A stretch of DNA of 64,000 nt from assembly GCF_947241705.1 (NCBI RefSeq), contig NC_079267.1, forward strand, positions 62,001 to 126,000, read 5' to 3'. The notes below the pieces were generated by a model. It had not been told where the DNA came from, ran no database searches, and saw only the letters and a program-made list of their open reading frames with translations. This document shows, one piece after another, positions 38,901-49,100 of the stretch (position 1 is the first letter of the stretch; each line of letters starts with the position of its first letter). Position numbers and translations under genes: made by a program. The stretch comes from Saccharomyces mikatae IFO 1815 (taxonomy: Eukaryota; Ascomycota; Saccharomycetes; Saccharomycetales; Saccharomycetaceae).

Positions 38901-40900
38901 AACGAGACCTTCGATTGGACAACAAAACTTAACATATCAGACAAACGGTCCAATGGATCTCTTAATAATGTGAACAAAGAAAGCGCAGTAAAAGCGACTG
39001 GCGTGGTTAATACTTCGCCTTGAACGTAAATATAGTAAGCAAATGAAGCAGCTGTTACAATTGTTGGGGTAACAAACCATACAAAAGAACTGATGGACCA
39101 AACAATAGATCTCATTAGCAATAGAGATAGTTCGTTTTCTCTGATAGCATTAATATCTTTTTCAAAGTTCTCCTCCCATGAAAAATACTTGATAATTCTA
39201 ATAGCTTGGAAAGCTTCATTCAACTTTTGAATACGGTTGTCCGTAACGGCCAAGTTCTTCTTTTGCAAATCACCAATATACTTGGCAAGCTTGTAATTCA
39301 GTGGAAGCATAGCAACGATTATTAGAACACCCACAATTGCAGCGAAACCTAACAGGCGATACAATAGTACAAGAGCAACAACAGTCATAACAAAAGCCTC
39401 CAAAAACGAATGTAGATAACCACAAATTTCCGAAACTTTGAAGGCGTCAATAGCCATCAGATTAATAATGGCTCCGAGGTTAGCGGAAGAAGTAGATTCT
39501 TCATCACCATTGATACTTTTTTGATCATTAATTTCTTGTGGATCCTCATTGATAGGTTTGGTTTTATTCGTGGAAATTTTTCTTCTTAAAGCTTTAGTGT
39601 ATATTTCAGAAATGATAATGCTTTTCATTCGGATGCACACTCTTCTCCCAAAAAATAAGGCTTGTGCTTGGCAAATAGCCACCAATATTCTGCCCACAAA
39701 CATTGTAGTGACATAAAACCAAGCCAAATTTGAAGGAGCAGATGACTGGTCTTCGACATACTCCAGGATTCTTTTTAGTAAAACTGTTGGAATGAAGGAG
39801 AGTACGCTGCCTAAAAATGCCCAAAAGCATTGTAGTATTAAATAATTCGAAAAGAAAAAGAAAAGATTCAACGAAAAAATACGTTTCTTCTTAACCTTGT
39901 GATCGACGAAGTACCTAAATTTTTTTACTACAAAGAAAGAGTAGTCTTGCATCATCAAGCCCCAAATATCTTTGACTTTAATACTCACTTTGTGCGCTTT
40001 CCATACAAATTCGTCTAACCAAGCCCAGCATATGAAGCCAGCAATAGAAGTTACAGGTTCTGGAGACGGAGTAATCCAGCTGTCAGTTTTATAGATGATA
40101 GCAAAGTTATTCCGTATCCTCGCAAAAAATAGCAATAAGAAAAGAACAAAGTTAATCGATATTTGTGAAATGTAATATTTTCTTATGATAGAGGTATTGA
40201 TATGGTGAATGAAAATGGAACGGAAGGGTAGAATCATTGAAAGGAACAAAAGCAAATAGTTTATAAACGATATTGACCATAAATTTCCTGGGTATCTGTT
40301 TATGAATTTGAAATTTTGATTGACGTTTGCTAAACGCAAAGAGACAATGACAAATAACAAACACCACTCCACAAAACCTGAAATGGTACCTCTTTGAGTG
40401 AACTCTGGGTTTCTATTAGCATAGTGTAATAGTATAAAAGAATGTATTATAACTTGGGAGAGAACTAAAAAAAACTCAAGTATAATTCTAGATTTTTCAA
40501 TGAAACCTCTTCTAATGATTTCAGGTTTCCCGTGAGGTTCTCCGTTTAACTTGACTGATCTAAGCTTCTCTAGAGAAAAATGTCTATTTTTTAGTTCATC
40601 TCTTTTAGAATTAATGTCCACGTAATTTGTTGTAGCGGTGTTACTGTTTATCAGCGGACTCTGTTCATCTTCATCAGCAGATGAGTACAAGATGTCCTCA
40701 ATTGGATTTTTTTGCTTCAAGTGTAGAACGTTATAATAGTAATAATGTTTCCATATGTTATAGGTTACAAACAACACTGTAAATATTGTAAGAATTAAGG
40801 GAGTATAATAATTAAGGTATTGTTTTCTACCGTATTGCGTCACGTCATCGTAAAACCAAAACTGATGGTCAGATCTCGTTGAATTGAGTACGTGATGCAT
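35915..40900 (-). CDS. YBT1: Vacuolar ABC transporter (MRP/ABCC type)
   Basis: A 1,661-residue full ABC transporter with an extra N-terminal membrane domain, identical in length to S. cerevisiae Ybt1. Nucleotide-binding domain 1 has Walker A GPTGSGKT near residue 730, signature LSGGQKQR and the HVLLDDCLSAVD Walker B. Domain 2 has GRTGAGKST near 1417, signature LSQGQRQ and IILLDEATASID. An acidic linker rich in Ser/Asn joins the halves. It pumps bile acids and other organic anions into the vacuole and influences vacuole fusion and phosphatidylcholine import. Confidence 0.96.
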   Translation of the reverse strand: MHHVLNSTRSDHQFWFYDDVTQYGRKQYLNYYTPLILTIFTVLFVTYNIWKHYYYYNVLHLKQKNPIEDILYSSADEDEQSPLINSNTATTNYVDINSKRDELKNRHFSLEKLRSVKLNGEPHGKPEIIRRGFIEKSRIILEFFLVLSQVIIHSFILLHYANRNPEFTQRGTISGFVEWCLLFVIVSLRLANVNQNFKFINRYPGNLWSISFINYLLLFLSMILPFRSIFIHHINTSIIRKYYISQISINFVLFLLLFFARIRNNFAIIYKTDSWITPSPEPVTSIAGFICWAWLDEFVWKAHKVSIKVKDIWGLMMQDYSFFVVKKFRYFVDHKVKKKRIFSLNLFFFFSNYLILQCFWAFLGSVLSFIPTVLLKRILEYVEDQSSAPSNLAWFYVTTMFVGRILVAICQAQALFFGRRVCIRMKSIIISEIYTKALRRKISTNKTKPINEDPQEINDQKSINGDEESTSSANLGAIINLMAIDAFKVSEICGYLHSFLEAFVMTVVALVLLYRLLGFAAIVGVLIIVAMLPLNYKLAKYIGDLQKKNLAVTDNRIQKLNEAFQAIRIIKYFSWEENFEKDINAIRENELSLLLMRSIVWSISSFVWFVTPTIVTAASFAYYIYVQGEVLTTPVAFTALSLFTLLRDPLDRLSDMLSFVVQSKVSLDRVQDFLNEKDTKKYDQLTIDPNGKRFAFENSTISWDKDNQDFKLKDLNIEFKTGKLNVVIGPTGSGKTSLLMALLGEMYLLSGKVVVPALEPRQELVVDANGTTNAIAYCSQGAWLLNDTVKNNILFNSPFNEARYKAVVEACGLKRDFEILKAGDLTEIGEKGITLSGGQKQRVSLARALYSNARHVLLDDCLSAVDSHTASWIYDNCITGPLMEDRTCILVSHNIALTLRNAELVVLLEDGRVKDQGDPIDMLQRGLFGEDELVKSSILSRANSSANLATKSSTSLSNLAVAKEQQVSMNNNSPQFEAKKLQKPLRTEAERTEDGKLIEEETKEEGVVGMAVYKWYLKIFGGWKIVSFLASLFLISQLLYIGQSWWVRAWASHNVIAKIVPIAQRAIAFVSKEASHLIDWRGSFQVNMASSGNQPTSKHSTMYYLILYLIIGLAQSLLGAGKTILNFVAGINASRKIFNMILNKVLHSKIRFFDATPTGRIMNRFSKDIEAIDQELTPYIQGAFYSLIECLSTVILITFITPQFLSVAIVVSILYYFVGYFYMAGSRELKRFESISRSPIYQHFSETLVGVTTIRAFGDEGRFMQENLQKIDENNKPFFYLWVANRWLAFRIDMIGSLVIFGAGLFILFNINHLDSGMAGISLTYAISFTEGALWLVRLYAEVEMNMNSVERVKEYMEIEQEPYNQHKEVPPPQWPQDGKIEVNDLSLRYAPNLPRVIKNVSFSVDAQSKIGIVGRTGAGKSTIITALFRFLEPETGHIKIDNIDISGVDLQRLRRSITIIPQDPTLFSGTIKTNLDPYDEFSDRKIFEALKRVNLISEEQSQQGTTREADNDNSSTNSENVNKFLDLSSEVSEGGSNLSQGQRQLMCLARSLLRSPKIILLDEATASIDYGSDAKIQETIRKEFQGSTILTIAHRLRSVIDYDKILVMDAGEVKEYDHPYSLLLNKQSIFYSMCEHSGELEILIELAKKAFVEKLNSKKD

Positions 40901-41452
40901 GCTTTCTAGAAAATATTTTCTCCTTGATCTGGTTCAGGCGGCGTAATTCTCAACGATAATACTGAAGTTAATGATTTATAAAGTAAACCCTGCAAATGGG
41001 GATTGATATTGTCTTCAAACGAAAATATAGGGATTGGAACAAGTACGAAATCTGTGAAAGTATAATGTAGCCTAATGCGATGGAATGAAGTGAAGATAAA
41101 AGGTAACTGGCAATATGAAATGATTGATGCCGACCTTTCTGCTTGATTTTTTTCGAAAAATCACTTGTTTATATTAGCTGTTAAAGAGTTTATTTTATTC
41201 AAGAGATGTGGGGAGTAATGAAAAGGCTTGTTCTGTACTTAACATAGTCTTATCCGAAAATTTTATATACTTTCATTAGTCACAACGTACGTTCTTTGCA
41301 GATACACACAAAAAAAAAAAAGGGCAGTAATATAAAGGACGATAGGAGAATATGACACGTTCTTTGAATACAATTGCTCACTATTAGTTATTGTGATAGT
41401 GGAGACAACAGAGAAAATTTGAAGCAAGAAATACTAGCTGTTATTTTTTTTT
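40901..41452. promoter_or_regulatory. YBT1 promoter and RNP1 3' region
   Basis: A 552-base AT-rich gap with an A-run at about 41309-41321. No frame or RNA gene is supported. Confidence 0.45.
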
Positions 41453-42199
41453 TTAGTTCTGCTTTATTTTTGCTTTGTCTTCTTCTTGTCGATTTTGTAA
41501 ATTTTTCTTTACAGAGGCTACCTTGACCAATAATACTCTACCATTTCTTGCCTTACAACCTTTAAACTCTCTACACTTCTTTTGAATATTATCTCCAACC
41601 CGCAGGTTGTCAAACTTAATAAAGGCTTCGCCTGTGTGGAATTCGTCAGAAAAGAAAACTTTATTTGTTCTCAAATCCACTAATTGCCTTCTTACGAAGT
41701 TGACGTTTTTAGGAACCACACCGAAGATTTTGGCAAGTTCTTCATTTGAACATTTCATGGGAATATTTTTTACATAAAGGGTATCCGTTGAAAGTGGCTT
41801 GAGATCAGGTGTAGCGTTTTTTGTTTTCTGAACCATTTCATTTTTTTTCTCCTCTTTGGTTAAAATGTTCTCAATGACAATCCTCTCATTCATGAAAATT
41901 TTACCATTCATCTTTTCTTTCACCATTTTCAAATCTACGTCTTCTTGGAACTCTATAAACGCAAACCTTTTTAGTGACTTTTTCAGTTGCCTTTTCTTTA
42001 ACATGTTTATGGTTATCTTGCCAAAACCTGGTTCAAGTAGATCTCTCAAGTCTTGTTTATGGCAGTTGTTTGGGATATTTCCGACGTATAATGTCCTTCT
42101 ATCATCCAAGACTCTTCTACGTAATTTTTTATTTTTAGGAACGACAGTGGTTGTCTTGTTCCCGTTGATATTATAGAATTCTATCTCCTCTATTAACAT
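41453..42199 (-). CDS. RNP1: RNA-binding protein with two RRM domains
   Basis: A 248-residue protein with two RNA-recognition motifs. RRM1 spans about 35-110 (RTLYVGNIPNNCHKQDL, RNP1-like LKRFAFIEFQ); RRM2 spans about 140-230 (DTLYVKNIPMKCSNEEL, TGEAFIKFDN). The tail is basic (KKNLQNRQEEDKAKIKQ). It matches S. cerevisiae Rnp1 (about 249), a nonessential RNA-binding protein of unclear role related to Sbp1. Antisense frames over this gene correspond to a dubious S. cerevisiae ORF and are not annotated. Confidence 0.93.
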   Translation of the reverse strand: MLIEEIEFYNINGNKTTTVVPKNKKLRRRVLDDRRTLYVGNIPNNCHKQDLRDLLEPGFGKITINMLKKRQLKKSLKRFAFIEFQEDVDLKMVKEKMNGKIFMNERIVIENILTKEEKKNEMVQKTKNATPDLKPLSTDTLYVKNIPMKCSNEELAKIFGVVPKNVNFVRRQLVDLRTNKVFFSDEFHTGEAFIKFDNLRVGDNIQKKCREFKGCKARNGRVLLVKVASVKKNLQNRQEEDKAKIKQN

Positions 42200-42584
42200 T
42201 ATCTATTGTTCACTTCTGTATTTTATCTTTTCAGTTCTATCCAAATGCCTGGGAAGAGAGCCTTATTACTTGGCGTGAACCTCTCAATTGAAAAGAGAAG
42301 GGGAGGAACAAAGGAATGAAATAAAGAAAGGAACCCCTCATCTTTATATAAGCTTGGTAGGACCCTCGGCGGCTATTTTCGTTTACAGTGACTTTATTTT
42401 TTTTTTCAGATAACATCCACCTCTTTCGTTTTGCTTGGCAAAAGAGATGATGATAAATTGATACCATATTTAAAAGTATTATGTTGCTTCTATTGTTTTC
42501 GTAGATTCATACAAAAGAAAACGGGAATTAAATAAGTATACAAAATATAATTATAATACGATGTTCGAAATCCTATATATGAAA
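42200..42584. other. RNP1 promoter and RPL8B 3' region
   Basis: A 385-base gap with AT-rich 3' sequence for RPL8B (tatacaaaatataattataa) and the RNP1 promoter. A 76-codon minus-strand frame here is treated as chance. Confidence 0.4.
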
Positions 42585-43355
42585 TTAAGCGGAGTCAGAG
42601 TTTTTAGCTTTCTTGTCCATCTTGGCTTGAGCCTTGTTACCAAGAATACCACCACCCCAGTGCTTCTTGACTTCGTCGTATTTGTCAGCGAAGTTAGCGT
42701 CAATGGTAGAAACCAACTTAGCCAAAGCAGCTTCGTCTTCGGCTCTAACTTCAGTTAAAGCGGCAACAGCGGAGGTCTTTTGGTTAACCAAAGTACCTAA
42801 TCTAGCCTTACCCTTGACAATAGCGTATGGAACACCCATCTTCTTACACAAAGCTGGTAAGAAAACAACCAATTCAATTGGGTCGACATCGTTGGCAATT
42901 AAAACCAACTTAGCCTTCTTGTTTTCGACCAAGGAGACAACGTGGTTCAAACCGTACTTGACAGCATATGGCTTTGGGGAAGCGTCTTGCTTGGATCTAC
43001 CTTCTTCAATGGCGGCAGCTTCTTTGGTCAATCTTTCCTTCTTTTCAGCAGCAGTTTCTGGTCTGTACTTGTTGAACAACTTGAAGGTTTCAGCAGCGGT
43101 GTTTCTGTCCAAGGTGTATTGGAATTGAGCAATGGTTGGAGGAACCTTCAATCTGAGGGACAAGATCTTCTTTTGTCTTTGCAATCTGACGTATTCTGGC
43201 CATTTGACGTATCTGGACAAGTTTCTCTTTGGTTGGACGGCTTGACCAATACCAAAGTTCTTTGGAGTGGAGTGAGTCAATGGGTTCTTGGTCTTGTTAG
43301 ACTTGGTGGACTTAGCACCGAATGGAGCTGGAGCAACTTTCTTACCTGGGGCCAT
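42585..43355 (-). CDS. RPL8B: Ribosomal protein L8 (eL8)
   Basis: A 256-residue large-subunit protein, very basic, with the eL8 core ([40 protein letters not shown]) that folds as an L7Ae/L30-type RNA binder. It needs no intron. Codons are strongly biased (GGT, AAG, GTC/GTT, TTG), as in highly expressed genes. Position identifies it as the B copy; its paralogue RPL8A is on chromosome VIII in S. cerevisiae. It is needed for 27S pre-rRNA processing as well as for the mature 60S subunit. Confidence 0.97.
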   Translation of the reverse strand: MAPGKKVAPAPFGAKSTKSNKTKNPLTHSTPKNFGIGQAVQPKRNLSRYVKWPEYVRLQRQKKILSLRLKVPPTIAQFQYTLDRNTAAETFKLFNKYRPETAAEKKERLTKEAAAIEEGRSKQDASPKPYAVKYGLNHVVSLVENKKAKLVLIANDVDPIELVVFLPALCKKMGVPYAIVKGKARLGTLVNQKTSAVAALTEVRAEDEAALAKLVSTIDANFADKYDEVKKHWGGGILGNKAQAKMDKKAKNSDSA

Positions 43356-44837
43356 CTTTTGTTTCAGTTATCGTGTTCACCAAATTTTGGAATATAAATT
43401 GATTCAGAATGGATCATAACGTACGCATTTCTAATATAACACTTATGTATTTACAATAATATTAATGCTATACGGTTGTTCCCATCCTCGAGATGGGGAA
43501 AAGTTTCAATGCGTCTCATCGTATGGCGTGATCATGACATGATGGATTTATTTTCGGTTTGTGACTAATATGAAAAGATGGAAGAAAAAAATCTGAAAAA
43601 AGGTGGACAAAATGTACGGATCTACACATGCCTTGCAAACAGGAAAGAAAATAAAATAGTAATTCATAATACAATAGAAGTTGTTTGAATCAAAAAATGA
43701 TTGTGTAAGTGATGGCTAAATGAGAAACCGTTGCAGTTCGTGTCTACTGTACTTGTACACATTTTCATTAATTACGTTTGAAGTACAATGAATTCCCTCT
43801 TCTATTACCGGATATAGTAACTAGCAGCACTATATATTGTTATTTGCCCTTGAATATGCTAACGACCTTCTATAATTTTATATAACAGTATACATATGCC
43901 AACATATCTTTCATATGGATTCTGAGAAAGGGAGCGGAGTGCGTTGGATGATTTACGGGTACAATACTTTTTTTCCAGTGAATTTAGTGCTGCCATTGTT
44001 ACTGTGCAAACGATAAAAACAGCATTTCGGCGATCTAAACAGTTGGCAAAAAAAACAGTAGTAAGACCGAGATGGGACCTTTATATTGCAGAACGGCTAC
44101 CTTTCCTCAAGACACTTCGGCGGTTATTTGTTGATGATCAAGAACACGCGAAAAAAAAAGGACATTACTATCACCAAATAATATTGATAAACAATAAAAA
44201 GGGGGAGTTAATGGCCTTACTGGCAACTTTACTGAAGGAACCATGTTGCTCTCGTTATGAAAGAATTTCTAAGAACAGGAAAGGAGCCTACCATAAGGAA
44301 AGAGTAGGAGCAGATGGATAGCACATAAGGCAAGTAGTATCAAGGAACAGGTGTGTCATAAACTTAGAAACTGCCCAAGCCAAAACAGGTTTTTGCTGAT
44401 ATGCTTATAAGTATGTCGTCGTGTTTACATGACCTTTCTCAGGTAAAAAAAATAAGAAGAGGAGAAAAGAGATTCAAGATGTGTTACAACCATTGTAAAG
44501 GCGCATCACCGCTAGCAGAAGCGCAAACGTACCGTTAGAAATAAAGGTGATTTCAACTGCTTCCTATTTCAATACCATGTTTTACACTGAGAAGGCGCAA
44601 TTCAGTGGTTGAAAAGCCGGGGCAATGATAATATGGAAATGTTAGTTTGGCTCGGCCCCTTTTGAGAAAAAAAGATAAATCAAGAATATATTAAACTTTT
44701 TTCTTCGTGAAAAAACAAGAAGTGAATTAAGAAAAGATAACAAAGTGTAACGCCTATTGTTCGAATAAGCGTCGGTTGTCCTTTTTTCTTTACTTCATAC
44801 AGTACGCTCGAGGGTACATTCTAATGTATTAGAAGAC
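43356..44837. promoter_or_regulatory. Long divergent region between RPL8B and FPS1
   Basis: A 1.48-kb gap. A Rap1-like sequence (AATGTACGGAT, 43611-43621) lies about 260 bases before RPL8B, as in other ribosomal protein promoters. A 125-codon plus-strand frame (43944-44321) sits where S. cerevisiae has the dubious YLL044W; its composition is not protein-like in any family I know. I see no RNA gene, though an unannotated transcript is possible. Confidence 0.45.
44824..44832 (+). promoter_or_regulatory. FPS1: Minimal upstream ORF before FPS1
   Basis: ATG TAT TAG stands five bases before the FPS1 start codon and in another frame. If the mRNA begins upstream, ribosomes would first meet this two-codon frame and could re-initiate poorly, or scan past it. 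The effect is inferred. Confidence 0.4.
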
Positions 44838-46829
44838 ATGAGTAATCCTCAAAAAGCTCTAAACGATTTTCTATCTAATGAATCTGTTCATACACAGGAC
44901 AGTTCTAGAAAACAATCTAATAATAGACAGTCGTCCGATGAAGGACGTTCTTCATCACAACCTTCACATTCTCACTCTATCGGTAATAATAACAATAGTA
45001 CACATAATAACAACAACAACAATGGGAGCGATGCGGAAAATGATGACGACTATGACTATGAAATGCAGGATTACAGACCTTCACCACAGAGTGCGCGTCC
45101 TACCCCTACATATGTCCCACAGTACGTGGAAAGTGGGGCGACTTTTCCCATTCAAGAGGTTATTCCCAGCGCATACATTAACACACAGGATATGAATCAT
45201 AAAGATAGCGGTCCGCCAAGCGCAAACAGCAATAGAGCGTTCAGGCCTAGAGGTCAAACCACTGTATCGGCCAATGTCCTTAACGTAGAAGATTTCTATA
45301 AAAATGCAGATGACACTCACACCATTCCAGAGTCACATTTATCGAGAAGGAGGAGCAGGTCGAGGGCCACCAGTAATGCGGGGCACAGCGCCCACACGGG
45401 CGCCACGAACGGTAGGACTACCGGTGCTCAGACTAATATGGAAAGCAATGAACCTCCACGTAGTGTTCCCATTATGGTGAAGCCTAAAACATTATATCAG
45501 AATCCTCAAACACCTACAGTCCTGCCATCCACGTTCCATCCAATCAATAAATGGTCCTCTGTGAAAAACACTTATTTGAAAGAATTTTTGGCTGAATTCA
45601 TGGGAACAATGGTTATGATTATCTTCGGTAGTGCTGTCGTTTGTCAAGTCAATGTTGCTGGTAAAATACAGCAGGATAGTTTTAACACGGCTTTGGATAA
45701 CCTCAATGTTACGGGATCTTCTGCAGAAACTATAGACGCTATGAAGAGTCTTACATCTTTGGTTTCATCCGTCGCAGGTGGTACTTTTGATGATGTGGCG
45801 TTGGGCTGGGCTGCTGCAGTCGTGATGGGTTATTTTTGCGCTGGTGGTAGTGCTATCTCAGGTGCACATCTGAATCCCTCTATTACATTGGCCAATTTAG
45901 TATATAGAGGCTTTCCCTTGAAGAAAGTACCTTATTACTTTGCTGGGCAATTGATTGGTGCCTTCACTGGTGCTTTAATCCTATTTATATGGTATAAAAG
46001 GGTATTACAGGAAGCATACAGTGATTGGTGGATGAATGAAAGTGTTGCAGGAATGTTTTGTGTTTTCCCAAAGCCTTACCTAAGTTCAGGTCGGCAATTT
46101 TTCTCGGAATTCTTATGTGGGGCTATGTTACAAGCTGGTACGTTTGCGTTGACCGATCCTTATACATGTTTATCGTCTGATGTTTTCCCACTGATGATGT
46201 TCATTTTGATTTTTGTCATCAACGCCTCCATGGCCTACCAAACAGGTACGGCAATGAATTTAGCCCGTGACTTGGGTCCGCGTCTTGCACTCTACGCAGT
46301 TGGATTTGATCATAAAATGCTTTGGGTGCATCACAATCATTTTTTTTGGGTGCCCATGGTGGGTCCGTTTATTGGTGCACTAATGGGTGGATTGGTTTAC
46401 GACGTTTGTATTTATCAAGGTCACGAATCTCCAGTCAATTGGTCTATACCAGTTTATAAGGAAATGATTATGAGAGCTTGGTTCAGAAGACCTGGCTGGA
46501 AAAAGAGAAACAGAGCTAGAAGAACATCGGATTTAAGTGATTTCTCATACAATAATGATGATGACGAGGAGTTTGGAGAAAGGATGGCTCTTCAAAAGAC
46601 GAAGACTAAATCATCCATTTCAGATAACGAGAATGAAGCAGGTGAAAAGAAAGTGCAATTTAAATCTGTCCAACGTGGTAAGAGGACGTTTGGCGGTATA
46701 CCAACAATTCTCGAGGAAGAGGATTCTATTGAAACTGCTTCATTAGGTGCGAGCACCACAGACTCCATCGGTCTATCTGATACTTCATCAGAAGAGGCAC
46801 ATTATGGGAATGTTAAGAAGGTAACATAG
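44838..46829 (+). CDS. FPS1: Aquaglyceroporin, glycerol export channel
   Basis: A 663-residue MIP channel with long cytosolic ends. The first half-helix motif is NPS (HLNPSITLANL, near residue 345) and the second NLA (MNLARDLGPRL, near 473), the two changes from NPA typical of Fps1. Just before helix one is the restriction segment LYQNPQTPTVLPSTFHPINK, with the threonine near 224 that Hog1 phosphorylates in S. cerevisiae (Thr231). The N-terminus is rich in Ser, His and Asn runs. It releases glycerol on hypo-osmotic shock and is the entry route for arsenite and acetic acid. Confidence 0.96.
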   Translation: MSNPQKALNDFLSNESVHTQDSSRKQSNNRQSSDEGRSSSQPSHSHSIGNNNNSTHNNNNNNGSDAENDDDYDYEMQDYRPSPQSARPTPTYVPQYVESGATFPIQEVIPSAYINTQDMNHKDSGPPSANSNRAFRPRGQTTVSANVLNVEDFYKNADDTHTIPESHLSRRRSRSRATSNAGHSAHTGATNGRTTGAQTNMESNEPPRSVPIMVKPKTLYQNPQTPTVLPSTFHPINKWSSVKNTYLKEFLAEFMGTMVMIIFGSAVVCQVNVAGKIQQDSFNTALDNLNVTGSSAETIDAMKSLTSLVSSVAGGTFDDVALGWAAAVVMGYFCAGGSAISGAHLNPSITLANLVYRGFPLKKVPYYFAGQLIGAFTGALILFIWYKRVLQEAYSDWWMNESVAGMFCVFPKPYLSSGRQFFSEFLCGAMLQAGTFALTDPYTCLSSDVFPLMMFILIFVINASMAYQTGTAMNLARDLGPRLALYAVGFDHKMLWVHHNHFFWVPMVGPFIGALMGGLVYDVCIYQGHESPVNWSIPVYKEMIMRAWFRRPGWKKRNRARRTSDLSDFSYNNDDDEEFGERMALQKTKTKSSISDNENEAGEKKVQFKSVQRGKRTFGGIPTILEEEDSIETASLGASTTDSIGLSDTSSEEAHYGNVKKVT

Positions 46830-46904
46830 TATAACAGACAGGAAAGAAAAGAATGAAATAAATTGATAGAAGAATACCACGAAAGGTACGCTCCATTGCT
46901 GCGG

Positions 46905-46925
46905 TATAATATATATATATATACA
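46905..46925. terminator. AT-repeat terminator between FPS1 and ATG10
   Basis: FPS1 and ATG10 converge across 149 bases. An alternating TA tract lies in the middle and supplies TATATA efficiency elements on both strands. Confidence 0.5.
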
Positions 46926-46978
46926 TTTTTGCATGTAGATTATTGCATAGTGTTATTTAGAAAATATTCTAAATTGGG

Positions 46979-47482
46979 CTACGAATCTTCATAGCCTAAC
47001 CAACTAAACACGAAAATACTGACCCATCGTCTTAAGTAGGTTGGCATGACCTCAATCTGGTCTCCGATTATATTTGATGTATCGCATGGGTGAAAAGAAT
47101 ACCAAACGCTATTTTCCAAATTAGTAATAGTATCTAAACCCAGTTGGAATTTGCCTTCAACATCCAATAAAGATTCGATATCATCTGGGAACATTAATTT
47201 GGTCATCAATATATCATTTATGCATTTAGACTCCCATATTCGCAAAAGCAATAAGGGCTCATTATATACTTGTGAATATGTAAGGTATAATTGTATATGA
47301 TCTAGTGACTTATTTTCTGTACGCCAAGTATTTTTCTGTAGCCGTTGAGAAGGTTTTAAACGTAAAGAAAGTGCATTCTTATTGTCACTTAGATGAACTT
47401 CTTGGCAAAGAGCCCAATCATGAAAAATTCGGGAGTGATACAACAGTTGTAATTGGGCTTGCCACTCTCGATAATGAATCAT
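46979..47482 (-). CDS. ATG10: Autophagy E2-like enzyme
   Basis: A 167-residue E2-like conjugating enzyme, the same length as S. cerevisiae Atg10. The catalytic cysteine is residue 133 in SFHPCDTSN. It accepts Atg12 from Atg7 and attaches it to Atg5, forming the ligase that lipidates Atg8. The protein is among the more divergent in the window (for example MIHYREWQAQLQ against MIPYQEW), but the core LLRIWESK, LGLDTITNLE and YLRRWVSIFVFSWLGYEDS are kept. Confidence 0.95.
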   Translation of the reverse strand: MIHYREWQAQLQLLYHSRIFHDWALCQEVHLSDNKNALSLRLKPSQRLQKNTWRTENKSLDHIQLYLTYSQVYNEPLLLLRIWESKCINDILMTKLMFPDDIESLLDVEGKFQLGLDTITNLENSVWYSFHPCDTSNIIGDQIEVMPTYLRRWVSIFVFSWLGYEDS

Positions 47483-48027
47483 CTAGTCCGTTGATGGTTT
47501 TCTTTTGTCTCCTTTTTTCATGGTGTTCTTTTTTTATAATTGATTTTTCTTTTACTTAAAGTTCTTCAGATCTTTTTTAGAAGAGATTCAAAAACAAAAC
47601 ATAATTATCATCAGTAGATACAAAATAACCTTAAACAGGAAAAACGTACTCTTGGTAAATCCTAAGCATTGCGCGTGTATTAATATAATAAATAGTTATA
47701 GATTAAATAAATAAGGGAAAAAAGGCCGAAAAGTCTTCCAAAGGAAAGATATGAATTAATAAAAACAAAAATACCTGAAAAAAACCAGAAAACCTTGTCA
47801 CCTGGAATGGGCATATATACAGACAGGGTCATAACATTGCCAGTGATAAATAAATAATAGTCATAAGAAGAGCAAACAGAAACCCATGCCAGACGGATAT
47901 ATGGAGGAGTGGGGTTTTGGACCATGAACATGAAAATAAAACAGTTGTTGCTTTATATAGATGTCAAAATCTTGGAAAGGCTTACCTAGAGGTTCTATGG
48001 TTAACTTCTCTTCTTTCTTTTAACTGT
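47483..48027. other. ATG10 promoter and SDH2 3' region
   Basis: A 545-base AT-rich gap. An 83-codon minus-strand frame (47680-47931) is hydrophobic but unlike any protein I know and is rejected. Confidence 0.4.
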
Positions 48028-48855
<828 letters not shown>

Positions 48856-48977
48856 TCAAGAGAATATAACTCGACTCTTCCTCAATCCTTCCTCTTCTCT
48901 TAACGCATTTTGCATCCCCATACATAATCATTAATCCCCTTATATAAGTTTGCCCTTTTTACTCCGGAGGTAATGGG

Positions 48978-48982
48978 CCAAT
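48978..48982 (+). promoter_or_regulatory. SDH2: CCAAT box upstream of SDH2
   Basis: CCAAT lies about 150 bases before the SDH2 start in the 272-base gap to VPS13. It is the core of the Hap2/3/4/5 site that activates respiratory genes; a single short match, so modest confidence. Confidence 0.45.
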
Positions 48983-49100
48983 GCGAGGCTACCTTTTGGA
49001 TGCTGCGGCCGTTTCTGAGGTTGGTCGTGCGGAGCTACAATAATACGATTGAATTATAGCTACATAGTGTAGAAAAGCGGGTATATACTATTATATCTGT

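Noticed and set aside
41856-42176. 106-codon plus-strand frame over RNP1
   Set aside because: Antisense shadow of a conserved gene; it corresponds to a dubious S. cerevisiae ORF.
42634-43397. Two long plus-strand frames over RPL8B
   Set aside because: They arise from the biased codons of RPL8B read backwards; no protein family is seen.
43944-44321. 125-codon frame in the RPL8B-FPS1 gap
   Set aside because: Sits where the dubious YLL044W lies; no domain or conserved segment, and a promoter-region location.
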